64,000 bases of DNA from Suillus spraguei (GCA_016800925.1 JABCPU010000023.1:248001-312000); one strand, 5' to 3'; numbered from the stretch's first letter, positions 12,085 through 22,430 are shown. The notes: generated by a model not told the origin, from the sequence alone. Numbers and translations: made by a program.

Positions 12085-12997
12085 ATTCTCGGTTTTTTCG
12101 AGTAGAAGCTAAGGTTAAGAGATTAAACCAGAGACCATGGGCACACCTTTCCCACCTTGATTGACAATGACTCGGATAAAGGTCACGTTTCATCAATTTC
12201 ATTGAGCGCGCGCACGTCCTGTTCAGAACGTAAACAGACATCATATTCCAAACCTTTCAACCGTACATGTATAATGACATGCATGAAAATAGAAGCGTTA
12301 AATGTGGTGTAATGAAAATTAAAAAGTCCATCAAATGGGCGGTCTATCTCATCCCACATAAGGAGAGACAACATTTGAAAGGCCTCAAGTTGCGGTAAAA
12401 GAAGCCGGAGCTGGTGCGCTAGACTATGGGCAAAGCTGTTGGAAGTAACCTTCAAACCTCTTGCTCCAGGCGGTGGGGACACATGTGAAGGTTCGTCATC
12501 GGGATTCGATTATATCACCGCAAGGTCATATAAATTCGGTATTCTTCTGATGAGCGGAAGCGGCTGAAGCTGCGGGTAGGTTGCTGATGAGGAGTTTACA
12601 TCACTGGTTCGTTGCAACGTGCTTGTTCTAGAGATTCATGTGCTTCTGTAGTACAGGTAGTATATGGGAATTTTTGGAGCGGCCTGAACGACAGTCAAAG
12701 GTGAATGAGAACAACATAGGAGGACCGTCGATAAGCATAGATTTATAGTGAGGCCAGGAGGAAGGTCCTCTTGCCACAATATTTCGTACATATTTATTTT
12801 GCAGATTCTAGTGAAAAAAATCACAAACGATCGTGGGAAAGTGAGTAGCACAAGTCAGATTTCAAATTCGGTGTGATAGACGAATGAATCTACGCAGTTG
12901 TTGTTTCCGAGCTTCTTCAATTCTGAGGATGAAGATATCGAAATATGGTACTGCCGACACTTTCAATGCACAAATTCCGAAATTGTCAGTGCTCACG
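11645..12997. repeat. Segmental duplication, copy 1 (with 16623-17712)
   Basis: The first exons of the S33 hydrolase and its upstream flank reappear at 16623-17712 in the same orientation. Similarity starts abruptly at ACCGCATTCCCCAAGTCTAC and fades after the shared TTGTCAGTGCTC near 12990/17706. Copy 1 holds roughly 230 extra bases in its upstream part (about 12600-12830) that copy 2 lacks. Confidence 0.85.
12183..12482 (-). other. Open frame upstream of the S33 hydrolase, shared by both duplicate copies
   Basis: An open frame of about 100 codons without an ATG lies just upstream of the hydrolase and reads GARGLKVTSNSFAHSLAHQ. The copy near 17.2-17.55 kb keeps the same frame in this part (GARGLKATANSFAHSLAHQ) with an in-frame one-codon insertion, and there starts with an ATG. 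No family is recognised. It may be 5' leader that is open by chance, or a remnant of a small gene. I do not call it a CDS. Confidence 0.3.
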
Positions 12998-13587
12998 GGA
13001 CGATGTATTTGTGGGCTATGGCCAACACATAGACTCGTAACCCTACGTGCCTATTTTGAGATGTTGTGATTTCTGCAGGTCAGGCTGGTCATGAGCCACA
13101 CAAACTATAGGCCTACATAGAAAAGGGCTTCCAAACCGACTTGGGAGGTCAAGATCGTATTGGAAAGGGACTTGACTCGCAGTTCTGGAGCATAAGACGA
13201 ATGCCTCGCGTGCCATACACGCTCAAATAAGCAACAACGAAACAATAGTCGAAGACCGCATGTCACTACGTGTGAGATAATCGACTCGGGACGGAAAGTC
13301 TGTTTGCGAGTTGTTGGGAAAGTAGTTAAGGGTCGTCGCCATGCGCAAAGCCTTGAATGGAAGAGGAGCGTGATGATGATCAATAGGCAGGAGGCGCCAG
13401 ACACGCTAATTGTCAGGTGAACCGTAACCGCTTTTCAGACCAGAATGTGCATTGTGAATCATTCCACGATATCTCGATCCGGTATGGCAATATTTGCCCT
13501 GTGATGTGAAATACAAATAACATGGCAGATCTAGGCGGAAAACGGCCACAGCGAGTAAATCTCGACGTGTATGCCATCCTTGTGCGC
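12998..13587. other. Intergenic, no gene recognised
   Basis: Between the end of the duplicated block and the P450 pseudogene. Short ORFs on the minus strand have no recognisable content. Confidence 0.4.
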
Positions 13588-15638
13588 TTAGTAAACAGTA
13601 TCCTGCTGGATGAGTGCAATGGCTTTCGCAGAGCGAGGCTTGATAGAGCACTTGAAGGGCTTTGGGTGACTTTGAGGCGTGTTTATCCAAACCAGTGCCA
13701 AATGCGGTAGGATATATGTAGGACGTACCTGACAGAACCCGACGAAGGGTCAAGCTCAGGAGTGATCTCAACACCGTTCTCGATGACTGTGGAGATGTCG
13801 AAAACGGCGAGTGACATCGCAGCAGATATCCAGATCGAGGCACCAGCGAGAAGAGCGCCTATCCAATCAAAAGCAAGCGAGTCAGAGGGTTGTGTTGTTA
13901 ATCGACACCTTCTGAGTTGGTCATACCATACCTGGGCAAGTACTGTGGGGCAACAAGTCAGCATCCCACTCAAAACAAACTCTGGTCTTACCGCCTGCCA
14001 AAACCAAAGCAGATCGTACGAGGGTCCGTCTCAGGTTCCTTTCCATCCTTGGCCAAGAAACGTCCAGGGTTGAATTGCGAAGGGTTAGCATATCTTCGTG
14101 GATCGTTGAGCATAAACCTGTCGCAACGCAAAGGATTTAATTATGCCCATAAATCAAACACGGAAAAGAGGAGCACAGACCAAATATTAGGCACTATCAG
14201 GGAGCCTTTTGGAATGTAGTATCCGTCATGAATATCGTCCTCAGTGACGCAATGGGGGATACCTGTCGTCAAGTAATCGATACTGCTCAGCGATAGAAAA
14301 AAAGATGAACGCGTACCTGTAGGGGCGACAACACTCCAGCGAAAGACTTCCTTCACAAGCGCCTCGATATAAGGGAGAGAGTCCCGGTCTGCAAAAGAGG
14401 GAAAACGATCAGGGCCAATAACAGCGTCTATTTCAGCCTGGGCCTGCTTCTGTACATCAGGGAACAGCGCAATAGCAAGGAAGAACGAGTAGATTGCAGA
14501 AACTGTCTGTAGAGGCGTTAGTCTCAAAATATGGTGATATGAAGGGAGGAGCTAACCGTGTCGGAACCAGCAGCGTGTAGGCTTGCAGCAGACCACATCA
14601 CTATATCATCCTCTTCCGCAGATAAAGTACGGCCTTCCAATAGATTCGAGGTAAAAGGCGTCGGGGCAATGCCAGCAGCCTATAAAACGTTCAATTCACG
14701 ATCGTAAAAGTATAGATGTTTATTACCATTTGATCCTGAACGAACTTGTAGGGTGCGTTAACCATATCCTCGCGGGCCAAGCGCTTGTATGCAGCACCAG
14801 GAAACCACTCGGGGAGGTTGGCCACTGGAAATAATCAGACCAATCACAAGCAAAATTCAGGGTCTTATAGTCTTACAGAATGGCACGATGTCAGCTACGA
14901 AGGCGCCGGGAGCACTGGACCGCGAGAACAGGTCCTAAACGCGTTCTGTAACGTTGATAAGTGGATCGTTGTTCTCCTTCACCTGGTAACCATAAGAGAT
15001 TCCCAGAATGATAGTACTAGCAGTGCTAGAAAAATTAAAATTCAAGATCCAATCCAAGCGAGGGTAATTCATACAACATACTGTTGAATATGAGCTTGCA
15101 GTTGCTCGGGATTCAAAAACACACGCTCCAGAAATCGGCGAGTCTCAAATTCTTCAATCGGGTGGTAGACCTGCAAGGCGGCACGACTAAATGTTCTTGT
15201 GGTACTGGCGGAGACGATGTCCATACGGGAGAAGACCCATGACATGTTTCCAGCCAACAAGATCGCTAGTCATAGGCAGAGGAGGGCGGTCAGAGTACAC
15301 AGTGCCTTTCTTGTCCAACATATCTACCGCACTCTTGACTGAATTTAGCACAATGAAATGCTGCCCCAGGATCTCAATATGCATGATAGCACCTAGCAGG
15401 CACAGAATTAGAATGCATTATTTTGGAGCAACAGGAAATACTCACCATACTTCTTGCCCCACTCTGTAAAGGCAAGCCAAGGCTTGATTTGAGGCATATC
15501 TCGGATGTTCCCAACGAAAGGCCACCCACGGGGGCCTGGGGGATATGGTACAGGATTCTTATTCTACACTTGCTTAATCAGATATGCTCCGATAGCAGCA
15601 AGACATAGGTCCAGCCAAGTCACGTTGGGTGTCAACAT
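13588..15638 (-). pseudogene. Cytochrome P450 pseudogene, paralogue of the P450 at the window start
   Basis: Near full-length P450 with at least two breaks. From the first plausible ATG the product reads MLTPNVTWLDLCLAAIGAY, a membrane anchor, then an in-frame TAG at 15564-15566, directly before NKNPVPYPPGPRGW, the usual proline-rich hinge. A second break is a one-base frame change near 15190, where HRLRQYHKNI runs into a stop and the continuation (SRAALQVYHPIEEFETRRF) lies in another frame. Downstream the family motifs persist: AAGSDT (I helix), EVFR (ExxR), FGFGRR and TCPG (haem loop), and a tail ending KAIALIQQDTVY. The PERF motif reads PGRF. Introns sit at the same places as in the P450 at the left edge. 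Both breaks could be sequencing errors, but two in one gene beside other gene debris favours decay. Confidence 0.8.
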
Positions 15639-15639
15639 G

Positions 15640-15940
15640 ACCAGTAAAGAGAATGAACAAGTAAAGGGTGACGAGAGAATATAGAGATTTTACGAGTACA
15701 GATAACTCGTGCGGGTCGCGGATGTGGCTCCAAGATCCGAGTTCTAATCCTAGCACCGCTGGTATGCTCGTATCTTCGTGATATGGTAACTTGCTTGGCA
15801 TTCAGCACTTCGGACATACATTGTTACCGACTCACCTGAATACCCTTTGGAGTAGACTAATACTAAAATTTCCAATATATCCGATGGCATCAATGCACCT
15901 GGCTGTGCTGCAACAGTGATATGTCCAACTGTGATGCGCC
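15640..15940. repeat. P450 5' flank, partly repeated at 16268-16390
   Basis: Two pieces of the sequence upstream of the P450 pseudogene recur about 0.5-0.6 kb away: the stretch around GAGAATGAACAAGTAAA (15650s) resembles GAGAATGCACAAGTAAA (16270s), and the stretch around GCTGTGCTGCAACAGTGA (15900s) resembles TTGTGCTGCGACAGTGA (16360s). The second copy is shortened by an internal deletion. Confidence 0.6.
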
Positions 15941-16267
15941 ACGGTTGCGACAGACTGCAGTAACAAGGTTTTATTTAGCTGAATCTTAATGAAAGGAAGA
16001 TAACAAGTGTAACACGACTCTAAACATACCTAGCTTGTAATCAGACTTATTAAGTCCGATGAGTCGCAAAATTTGGTCATTCGGTCTGAAGCAACACGCA
16101 GCAGTTGAGAAGGGGATTCACAACTTGAATATGTGAGATGACAGTTACAGTGGTCGAGAGTAGTTGCTACGCATCAAGGTGTCAGCCACTGACAAGAGAA
16201 CTTAAGGACGTGAACCTGCTCCTTATTCACCAGCTGGAAGGTATCATGTTGATTCTTGAACAGCATC

Positions 16268-16390
16268 CCAGTAGAAGAGAATGCACAAGTAAAAAACGAG
16301 GCTCAGTGATGAGAGAACATATAAGTGCGCCACTATATATTGGAACAGTAATGCACCCGGTTGTGCTGCGACAGTGAAGGCACATCTTAG
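16268..16390. repeat. Shortened copy of the P450 5' flank
   Basis: Partner of 15640-15940, in the same orientation. It abuts the dispersed repeat at 16396-16468 and the DnaJ fragment, so it forms one tile of a composite of duplicated pieces. Confidence 0.55.
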
Positions 16391-16395
16391 CAGAA

Positions 16396-16468
16396 TGGTG
16401 CAGCCGGGCTGAGATATGAGAATTCGAATATGCTGTTCGCGTCACCATGGGTATGTGATATACCTATG
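16396..16468. repeat. Dispersed repeat, copy A (with 18861-18935)
   Basis: About 73 bases beginning CAGCCGGGCTGAGATATGAG match 18861 onward (CAGCCGGGACTGAAATATGA), and both continue through a CGATGGGTAT- or CCATGGGTAT-like core. The copies differ by about one base in six. Not coding. Confidence 0.6.
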
Positions 16469-16469
16469 C

Positions 16470-16620
16470 ATGATGGTGTCGTCGTGGTATTTGACCTTTG
16501 TCCGCCATCTCTTCCCGCTGTATAAAAAATAAATCTATCAGATAAACACTTGCAAGAATAAATGTCACGCACCTGTAACGCGGCCTACCCCCTCGATTCC
16601 CACTCTGGGTGGCAGTCGCC
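16470..16620 (-). pseudogene. Duplicated 3' fragment of the DnaJ gene
   Basis: Copy of the last exons of the DnaJ gene at 24.1-24.9 kb, in opposite orientation. It retains the end of the penultimate exon (DCHPEWESR), the whole last intron and the last exon (REEMADKGQIPRRH; parent RKEMADKGQIPRRH). The copy has an in-frame TAG where the parent has CAG (the Q of RRQAALE). Because the intron is present, it arose from DNA and not from an mRNA. It is joined directly to the truncated S33 hydrolase copy at 16621-16623. Confidence 0.85.
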
Positions 16621-16622
16621 AA

Positions 16623-17052
16623 ACCGCATTCCCCAAGTCTACGCTGAAAGACAGGCCGATACCAAATCCTGGACCACCTGCATGACGCAGAACTTGACAT
16701 CTGATTGCAACTGTTTGATTCATGACAAGTTACCTACAAGACTAGTTTTCACGAGTGAATACATGCACACAATACTTGAAAGAATCGGGAATGACATACG
16801 ATAAGGCAATTCCGACTCTGCAGCGTCTGCGCCAGATCCCTTGGCTTCACCCAAAGGAATGAGATTGCGAACAAATATTCAGATGTATAGACCATCCAGT
16901 TTGGGATGATCCACGGGTACAGAAAAGAACTTATCGATAACCTTGATCGAGCCTGAAATGTTTAGTATAAGCCCATCTACTTATCTTGACTACAACGCCA
17001 AGTACTGACCTTTAAGTATGTATGGTTCCAATTGTGTGACTTCCATGTTCAT
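16623..17052 (-). pseudogene. Truncated, broken copy of the S33 hydrolase 5' end
   Basis: Second copy of the first exons of the S33 hydrolase. It starts with the same MNMEVTQLEPYILK exon, keeps the intron positions, and stops at the end of the exon encoding VDLGNA (DLGEC in another frame), right at the donor site, where the DnaJ fragment begins. Exon 2 has CGA changed to TGA (16879-16881), a nonsense codon early in the protein. The nucleophile region and everything after it are absent, so it cannot encode a hydrolase. Confidence 0.85.
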
Positions 17053-17712
17053 GTTCTCGGTAGAAGCTAAAGTTAAGAGATTGAACTAGAGACCATGGGT
17101 ACACCTATACTTAATTCACATCTTGATTGACGTTACGTTTCATTGAGTGCGTGCACGTCCTGCTCAGAACGTAAACAAACATCATATTCCAAACTTTCAA
17201 CCGTACATGTATGAGAATAGAAGCCTTAAATGCAGTGTAATAAAATTGAAAAAGTCCATTGAATGGGCGGTCTATCATCTCATCCCACATCAGGAGAGAC
17301 AACATTTGAAAGGCCTCGAGTTGTGGTGAAAGAAGCCGGACCTGGTGCGCTAGACTATGGGCAAAGCTATTGGCAGTAGCCTTCAAACCTCTTGCTCCAA
17401 GCGGTAGGGACACATGTGAAGGAAGCCGATATCGTAGCGTTTGGTTTGTCATCAGAATTCGGTTATATGGCCTGCTTGCAAGGCCATATAAGTTCGGTAT
17501 TCTTTTGATGAGTGGAAGTGGCAGAAGCTGCGGGTAGGTTGCTGATGAGGAGTTTACAAGAAACATTCAGAAACCTGCTAGCACATTCGCAATCGTGGGG
17601 AAATGAGCAGCACACCGACGCGTGATCTATGTACTAGTTGTTTCCGAGCTTCAAATCTCACGGTACTGCCAACACCCCCAATGGACAAATTCGGAATTTG
17701 TCAGTGCTCTCG
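16623..17712. repeat. Segmental duplication, copy 2 (with 11645-12997)
   Basis: Includes the hydrolase 5' fragment and its upstream flank, in the same orientation as copy 1. Both copies lie on either side of the P450 pseudogene, a layout consistent with a tandem duplication followed by loss of part of the second copy. Confidence 0.85.
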
Positions 17713-18621
17713 CATGACTCACTTGCCAGCAAGATTCCATGTTTTGTCGCCTGAAAGTATCGATGGTACTGCTGCCATTTACATCTTATCAAAATCGACC
17801 ACTAGACAACTTTTGAATATGAGACACGATCTCATGAAGATCTAGTCGAAACCAGACTCCCTGCACATGTCGATGCTGGGAGAAGACCTCCTTTTTGAGA
17901 TGCGTCGAATATTGTTAGTGGACTTATCCCAGATGCAATGTCATATGTCCCCAGGAGTCAGGAAGGAGAACAGTTTTGAAACCTAGCTTGCCTTTTCAGC
18001 TTGTACAGCGCAAGTCCTTGAACAGTAAGGGTGCTTGCCGTACTTTTGTTTGCTGCGACAATGCTAAAGAATGCCTCAGTCAGAACGATAGACTGTTTGC
18101 CAGAAATACAAACTAACGTTGCACATGACGCTGTTTTTGTAGCATATATCCTAGCATAGTAACGATAATGCTGAAATTTCTGGCAAACTACAAAAGGTTA
18201 GAGAAGCGTGAAGGCAAGGACGACGAGCCTCGCACAGCCCAGTATTAACAGGAGACACTGACTGCGGGCAGACTACCATGCCTGTGAGAACAATGGAGAA
18301 ACGCTGTGACGCTTGGAATTGAGGTTGACTTTCCGACCCAGTCCAGGCCCGGCATTGTCAAGTTGAGCATCGATGATCTTTTGAATAGTATGGTCTGCTT
18401 CGGATACTGCTGGCATAACTCTGCAGAAACTATCAAAGCATGATGAAGCATGAATTCATCAGGGAAACGTAATTCACTACGGTGTCGTCTTGCAAAGTAG
18501 TGGCGCATAATGGTGCCCCATGTATCTGCAATTCCATCACCACTGAACGGAAACCGTCGTCCACAGATGGAAATGAGCTAGAAATATGGTTTTTGTTATG
18601 TGTCAGCTAAAGGAATAGATC

Positions 18622-18661
18622 AGTACCGCCTGCTGTAGCCCGGAAGTACCGCCTGATGTAG
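18622..18661. repeat. Short direct repeat, two copies of 16 bases
   Basis: GTACCGCCTGCTGTAG is followed 24 bases later by GTACCGCCTGATGTAG, one base different. It lies just before the 53-base palindrome. Confidence 0.6.
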
Positions 18662-18696
18662 ACGCTCGGACGGTAATCAACTCGAAATTTTTCTTT

Positions 18697-18749
18697 AGTC
18701 TGAGTATCTTCAGCGTCTGTGACTCACGGACACTGAAAGTACTCAGACT
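18697..18749. repeat. 53-base imperfect palindrome centred on TGACTCA
   Basis: Arms 18697-18719 and 18727-18749 are inverted copies (AGTCTGAGTA... on the left, ...TACTCAGACT on the right) matching at about 19 of 23 positions. All mismatches are C/T or G/A transitions. The seven-base centre TGACTCA is itself a palindrome and equals the Gcn4/AP-1 core site. Confidence 0.75.
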
Positions 18750-18787
18750 AACGGATGTACTCTGTGTCTGAGTCCACGTCAAAAACT

Positions 18788-18816
18788 GACTCCTCAATCA
18801 TCGTGATTGAAGAGTC
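18788..18816. repeat. 29-base inverted repeat
   Basis: Arms of 13 bases (GACTCCTCAATCA and TGATTGAAGAGTC) around a TCG loop, with one mismatch. Confidence 0.75.
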
Positions 18817-18860
18817 ACCGACGAGGATTCGAGATACTATATAGAAATGAGGCCCCATCT

Positions 18861-18935
18861 CAGCCGGGACTGAAATATGAAAACTCGAATGTGCAGTTGG
18901 CGATGCCACGATGGGTATATGAAGTACTCAATGTA
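18861..18935. repeat. Dispersed repeat, copy B (with 16396-16468)
   Basis: Second copy of the repeat that borders the DnaJ fragment; see the entry for copy A. It lies between two palindromes. Confidence 0.6.
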
Positions 18936-19016
18936 GCACAGACAACCGTATATCCGAGTCTGCATTGTCATGCTGAGGTGGGAGATGTATCCTACGTCGA
19001 GGGGGAGGACTCAAAG

Positions 19017-19071
19017 GACGGAAAATAATATTTGGAGGTACTCTTGCAAGCACCAAATATTATTTTCCGTC
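19017..19071. repeat. Perfect 19-base inverted repeat, 17-base loop
   Basis: GACGGAAAATAATATTTGG at 19017-19035 is matched exactly by its reverse complement at 19053-19071. An AT-rich perfect stem of this kind could be a cruciform, a foldback element or the joined ends of a MITE. Confidence 0.85.
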
Positions 19072-19753
19072 ACTAGTGTGGAAATTACTCTGATTAAGGT
19101 TTCTTTGTTCAACCTCCGCCGAGATTTATCCGGCCACAAATAGCACCACACACAGCATCCACCCCTCAGCAATTGACAACTTCGCCATGGGCAATTTGCA
19201 AACGGTCCCCATGCCATGATCGATTTTCCCGGACAGCGAACAGAAGCGGAAGTTATCTGCCAGCGAAGTCACTCTAGACCATTGATCCAGATTTATAATC
19301 AACGCAGCGAATAACAAGGCGTGAAACATAAAGATTATTTTTACATGTCAAACCTATGTGCACAGCGTGCATAATAACACCACTCCCCACGATTGATGCC
19401 AGATGGGATATCAATCTTAATCTCAGTCCAACTAGGTACCACCAACGACAAGGCAGGCCATTCAGAATATTCAATTGATGTCACTCTGACCAACACTGTT
19501 GAGATCGGATGGCAATCGATTCAGATCAAGCATTGGAGACCAGATATTGAAAGCTTGAGGAACCTAAAGCTTGACTGTCCGAGTCAATGAGAAGAATAGA
19601 CGGAACAAACATACCGCTGTTCCGGATACATCATGGGGCCATGCGACTTTAAGTACCTTCTCTCATGCTAGACCGGTCATAAGATAAACATCGGCACCCG
19701 TCGTTATCCTCCTAGATAAACCCCACCCATCAGCGTTTGGAAACCAGAAAACC

Positions 19754-20727
19754 ATGTCCTCACTCAAAGTAAGGGAAGGCGAAGCCGATTTTAACGTTCC
19801 TGGTGCAGGCAAGCCTTGCAAGACTTGGTACAAGGTGTATGGTACTCTCCCCCACCCACGTAACACACCTCTTGTAGTACTTCACGGTGGTCCCGGTTCA
19901 ACCCACGATTACCTCGACATCCTCTCCGAGCTCACGCGTCTCTTCGATGTACCCGTTATACTTTATGATCAACTCGGCAATGGACGCTCTACGCACATCC
20001 CAGAGAAGAATGGAGACGTTGACTTCTGGACTGTGCAGCTCTTTGTTGACGAGCTGCACAACCTCCTAAATCACTTAAACATCCATGACAACTATAACGT
20101 ACTGGGGCAAAGCTGGGGAGGGATGCTGGCATCAGAGTTTGCAACGCGCCAACCGAAAGGTCTCGGGAAACTGGTGATTGCTGACTCACCAGCGAGTATG
20201 GCGCTGTGGGTTAAGGCTGCCAACGAATTGAGGAAGGGATTGCCGCAAGAAGTGCAGGATGCGTTGAATAAGCACGAGGCAGCGGACACAACAACGGATC
20301 CAGAGTACATTGCCGCGACGAATGAATTTTACAAGCGGCATTTGTGTAGGCTCGATCCGATGCCGCAGGGCCTGGTGGATGGGCTTGCATGGATGGAAAA
20401 GGATTCAACAGTGTACTCAACCATGTAGGTGTTTTGTCCATCTATGTTACGCATCTTCAACTTTCGAGGAACAGGAATGGACCGAATGAATTTTACATCA
20501 CTGGCTCTCTAAAGACATGGAACGTGATCGACCGGCTGCACAATATTCAGGTGACGACATTGCTCATCAACGGAAGGTACGATGAAGCACACGACATGGT
20601 TGTAGAGCCCTTCTTTCAGCATATCCCGAAGGTCCGATGGGTGCAATTCGCGGACTCAGCGCATGTACCGCAGCTGGAAGAAACGGAAAGGTTTATGGAG
20701 GTGGTGTGGGCCTTCTTGCGGGGTTAA
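19754..20727 (+). CDS. Proline iminopeptidase-like peptidase S33 (amino-acid amidase type)
   Basis: Serine hydrolase that in this family releases N-terminal proline or cleaves amino-acid amides. The first exon encodes about 218 residues starting MSSLKVREGEADFNVPGAGK; a 50-base intron then joins STM to NGPNEFYITGSL. Visible features: the HGGPGSTHDYL oxyanion region (about residues 39-49), YDQLGNGRS, the nucleophile elbow LGQSWGGMLASEF (Ser), the acid in INGRYDEAHD and the histidine in FADSAHVPQLEE. Total about 308 residues, normal for the family. It is a different subgroup from the S33 hydrolase at 9.9-12.1 kb, so the two are not recent duplicates. Confidence 0.92.
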
Positions 20728-22275
20728 AGCGACTGGACGATAGGATTTGCCGATATGCCGCAACTTATTTAAGTTCGACCAATATTTGTTCCGAACTTTA
20801 TTGGTATATTCACGCTATAGTCCTGTCACATGAATCACAAATCAGTTCTACGCCAGTCTGCGGCGACTCTGCGCGCCGTGCTCACCGAGGTAGATCCCCA
20901 GCTACTGGCGAGCATTACTATCAATATCACAACATTAGTGGCGAATGAATCTATCCTTCGGATTCCTTCCCTGAGCTCACTGAGCAGCCCTTACCCTCCA
21001 GGATATGGGACTCACTCAGACTGCGCAGTGCTTCATCCTCGCTATGACAGTAGTTGGGGTTGTGTTTCTCACTGCGTATGTTGATCTTAATCGTCGACTG
21101 TGCCTTTAGTTGTTATCAAGTCATTGGACCCTTCACTGATATTCCTACTGTTATTTATGTTAACGATGAGTCGAGATTTCTCCGTGCTATCATCTTTTCT
21201 GCATGACTGCATTGTGCTGCGTTTTGTTTCCAATCATAATGGGGTCACCGTGGAGTTGATATCTGGTCCTGCGCGCATTCCTACTATCGACAGTTGGTAT
21301 AATTCTTAACAGACATTTCGACCGGTCTATCTAGCCTGAAGTATATTCCCACTGTCTTTTCTCCTTCTGCCGCATCCCATATGGCTTTGAGACAGCATGA
21401 CAATCATGTATGATCTCATTACGACGATCAATATTATCACGACGGCTTGCAAACTCTGTCCGTATCTGTACTGACCCTTGTTGCCCCCGTTGTGTGCAGA
21501 AGAGAGCAGAGATTCGTACGAAGACTGCTGCTCTATGGAAAGCCAGACTACCGTGCTCTACTTCCGAGGCTTCCACTTCTCAGAACCTTCCTAGTAAGGT
21601 AAGTGCTTGCATTGGTTTCCGAACACCCTGTGCTAATGTGTCATGTAGATTTATTCCCGCTGCCATAAGGGAGTGGATTATATCGTGTTTTACCACTGGG
21701 ACATCATTCAAATCGATTGTCTTCCTGCGTCTGTTGCTCTTGTCCTTGAATTGTATTCTTCTTTCGTCTTCTTCGATTGCTCGTTCGCTCAGCCATTTGG
21801 GCCCAAGTTCGCGTTTCGCTGAAATCCCCATGACCTCAGTGATTTATTGCCGTGCTCTCACTACCGATGTTGAGTTCGGGTCGCGTGAGGTCTCGATTTT
21901 ATGTTTGGGATGAACTGCATTGTTGCGTGGCCACCGTTTTGTGGGAAGATGAGACTCCCGTCTCCAATCCTCCATGTCTGACCTTCAAGGTGGTGACAGT
22001 GTTTCACTGTCCTCGTTTTCTGGTATCTGCTCATTTCCTTCTGTGTTTCCAGAAACTCCGTGTATACTTAGTGGTAATGTTAATCACATTGAACTTGCTG
22101 CTAATGACGGTGAATTAGAATTATCTTAGTCTTCGTCCCTCGCCGGGGCAATTCTATTGTCTCGTAGACGTTCAGACTCGAACTTTACTGTCCACGTCAT
22201 CTTTTCGGGCGGTGTCAATCAGGGGCCCCATAGGTTTTCAAGTTAGGATGAGTCGTCAAGTGGGAGTTAAAGACT
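20728..22275. other. Intergenic, unassigned ORFs only
   Basis: About 1.5 kb. An ATG-started ORF at 20830 (MNHKSVLRQSAATLRAV) and a plus-strand ORF at 21410-21913 (MISLRRSILSRRLANSVRIC, rich in Arg, Ser and Cys) have no recognisable family. A hydrophobic frame near 21005 (CFILAMTVVGVVFLTAYV) could be a membrane segment of an unrecognised small gene. Confidence 0.35.
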
Positions 22276-22366
22276 TTAGCCTGGCTAGTGTGGTTACCAC
22301 AACAGAATCAAAATCTGTTTCTCTTGGACTACGCAGGTTCGAAACCTGCTGAACTATAGTTTTTTT
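22276..22366 (+). ncRNA. tRNA-Leu(CAA)-like unit 1
   Basis: Anticodon-type hairpin at 22302-22318, T-arm hairpin with an intact B box GGTTCGAAACC at 22333-22349, T7 at 22360-22366. The A-box region has about six extra bases compared with the other units. Confidence 0.5.
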
Positions 22367-22430
22367 CTATCAGAACGCACTTTGACATTCATTCATGGAC
22401 GGTTTCTTCAGAAGTTCACCGCAACTGGTC

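Larger units (their letters stand above)
17713..19753. other. Gene-free accessory stretch with palindromes
   Basis: About 2 kb without a recognised gene. A minus-strand frame at 18.25-18.5 kb (FPDEFMLHHALIVSAELCQ) is open but has no known family. The stretch holds three hairpin-forming palindromes, a short direct repeat and one copy of a dispersed repeat, listed separately. The texture suggests decayed transposon or rearranged non-coding DNA. Confidence 0.5.

Noticed and set aside
1..20727. A specialised-metabolism gene cluster built from P450s and hydrolases
   Set aside because: No backbone enzyme, prenyltransferase, terpene cyclase or regulator is present, and housekeeping genes lie between the candidates.
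21410..21913. 167-codon plus-strand ORF as a gene
   Set aside because: Arg/Ser/Cys-rich text, no family, no supported introns and an equally open ORF on the other strand.
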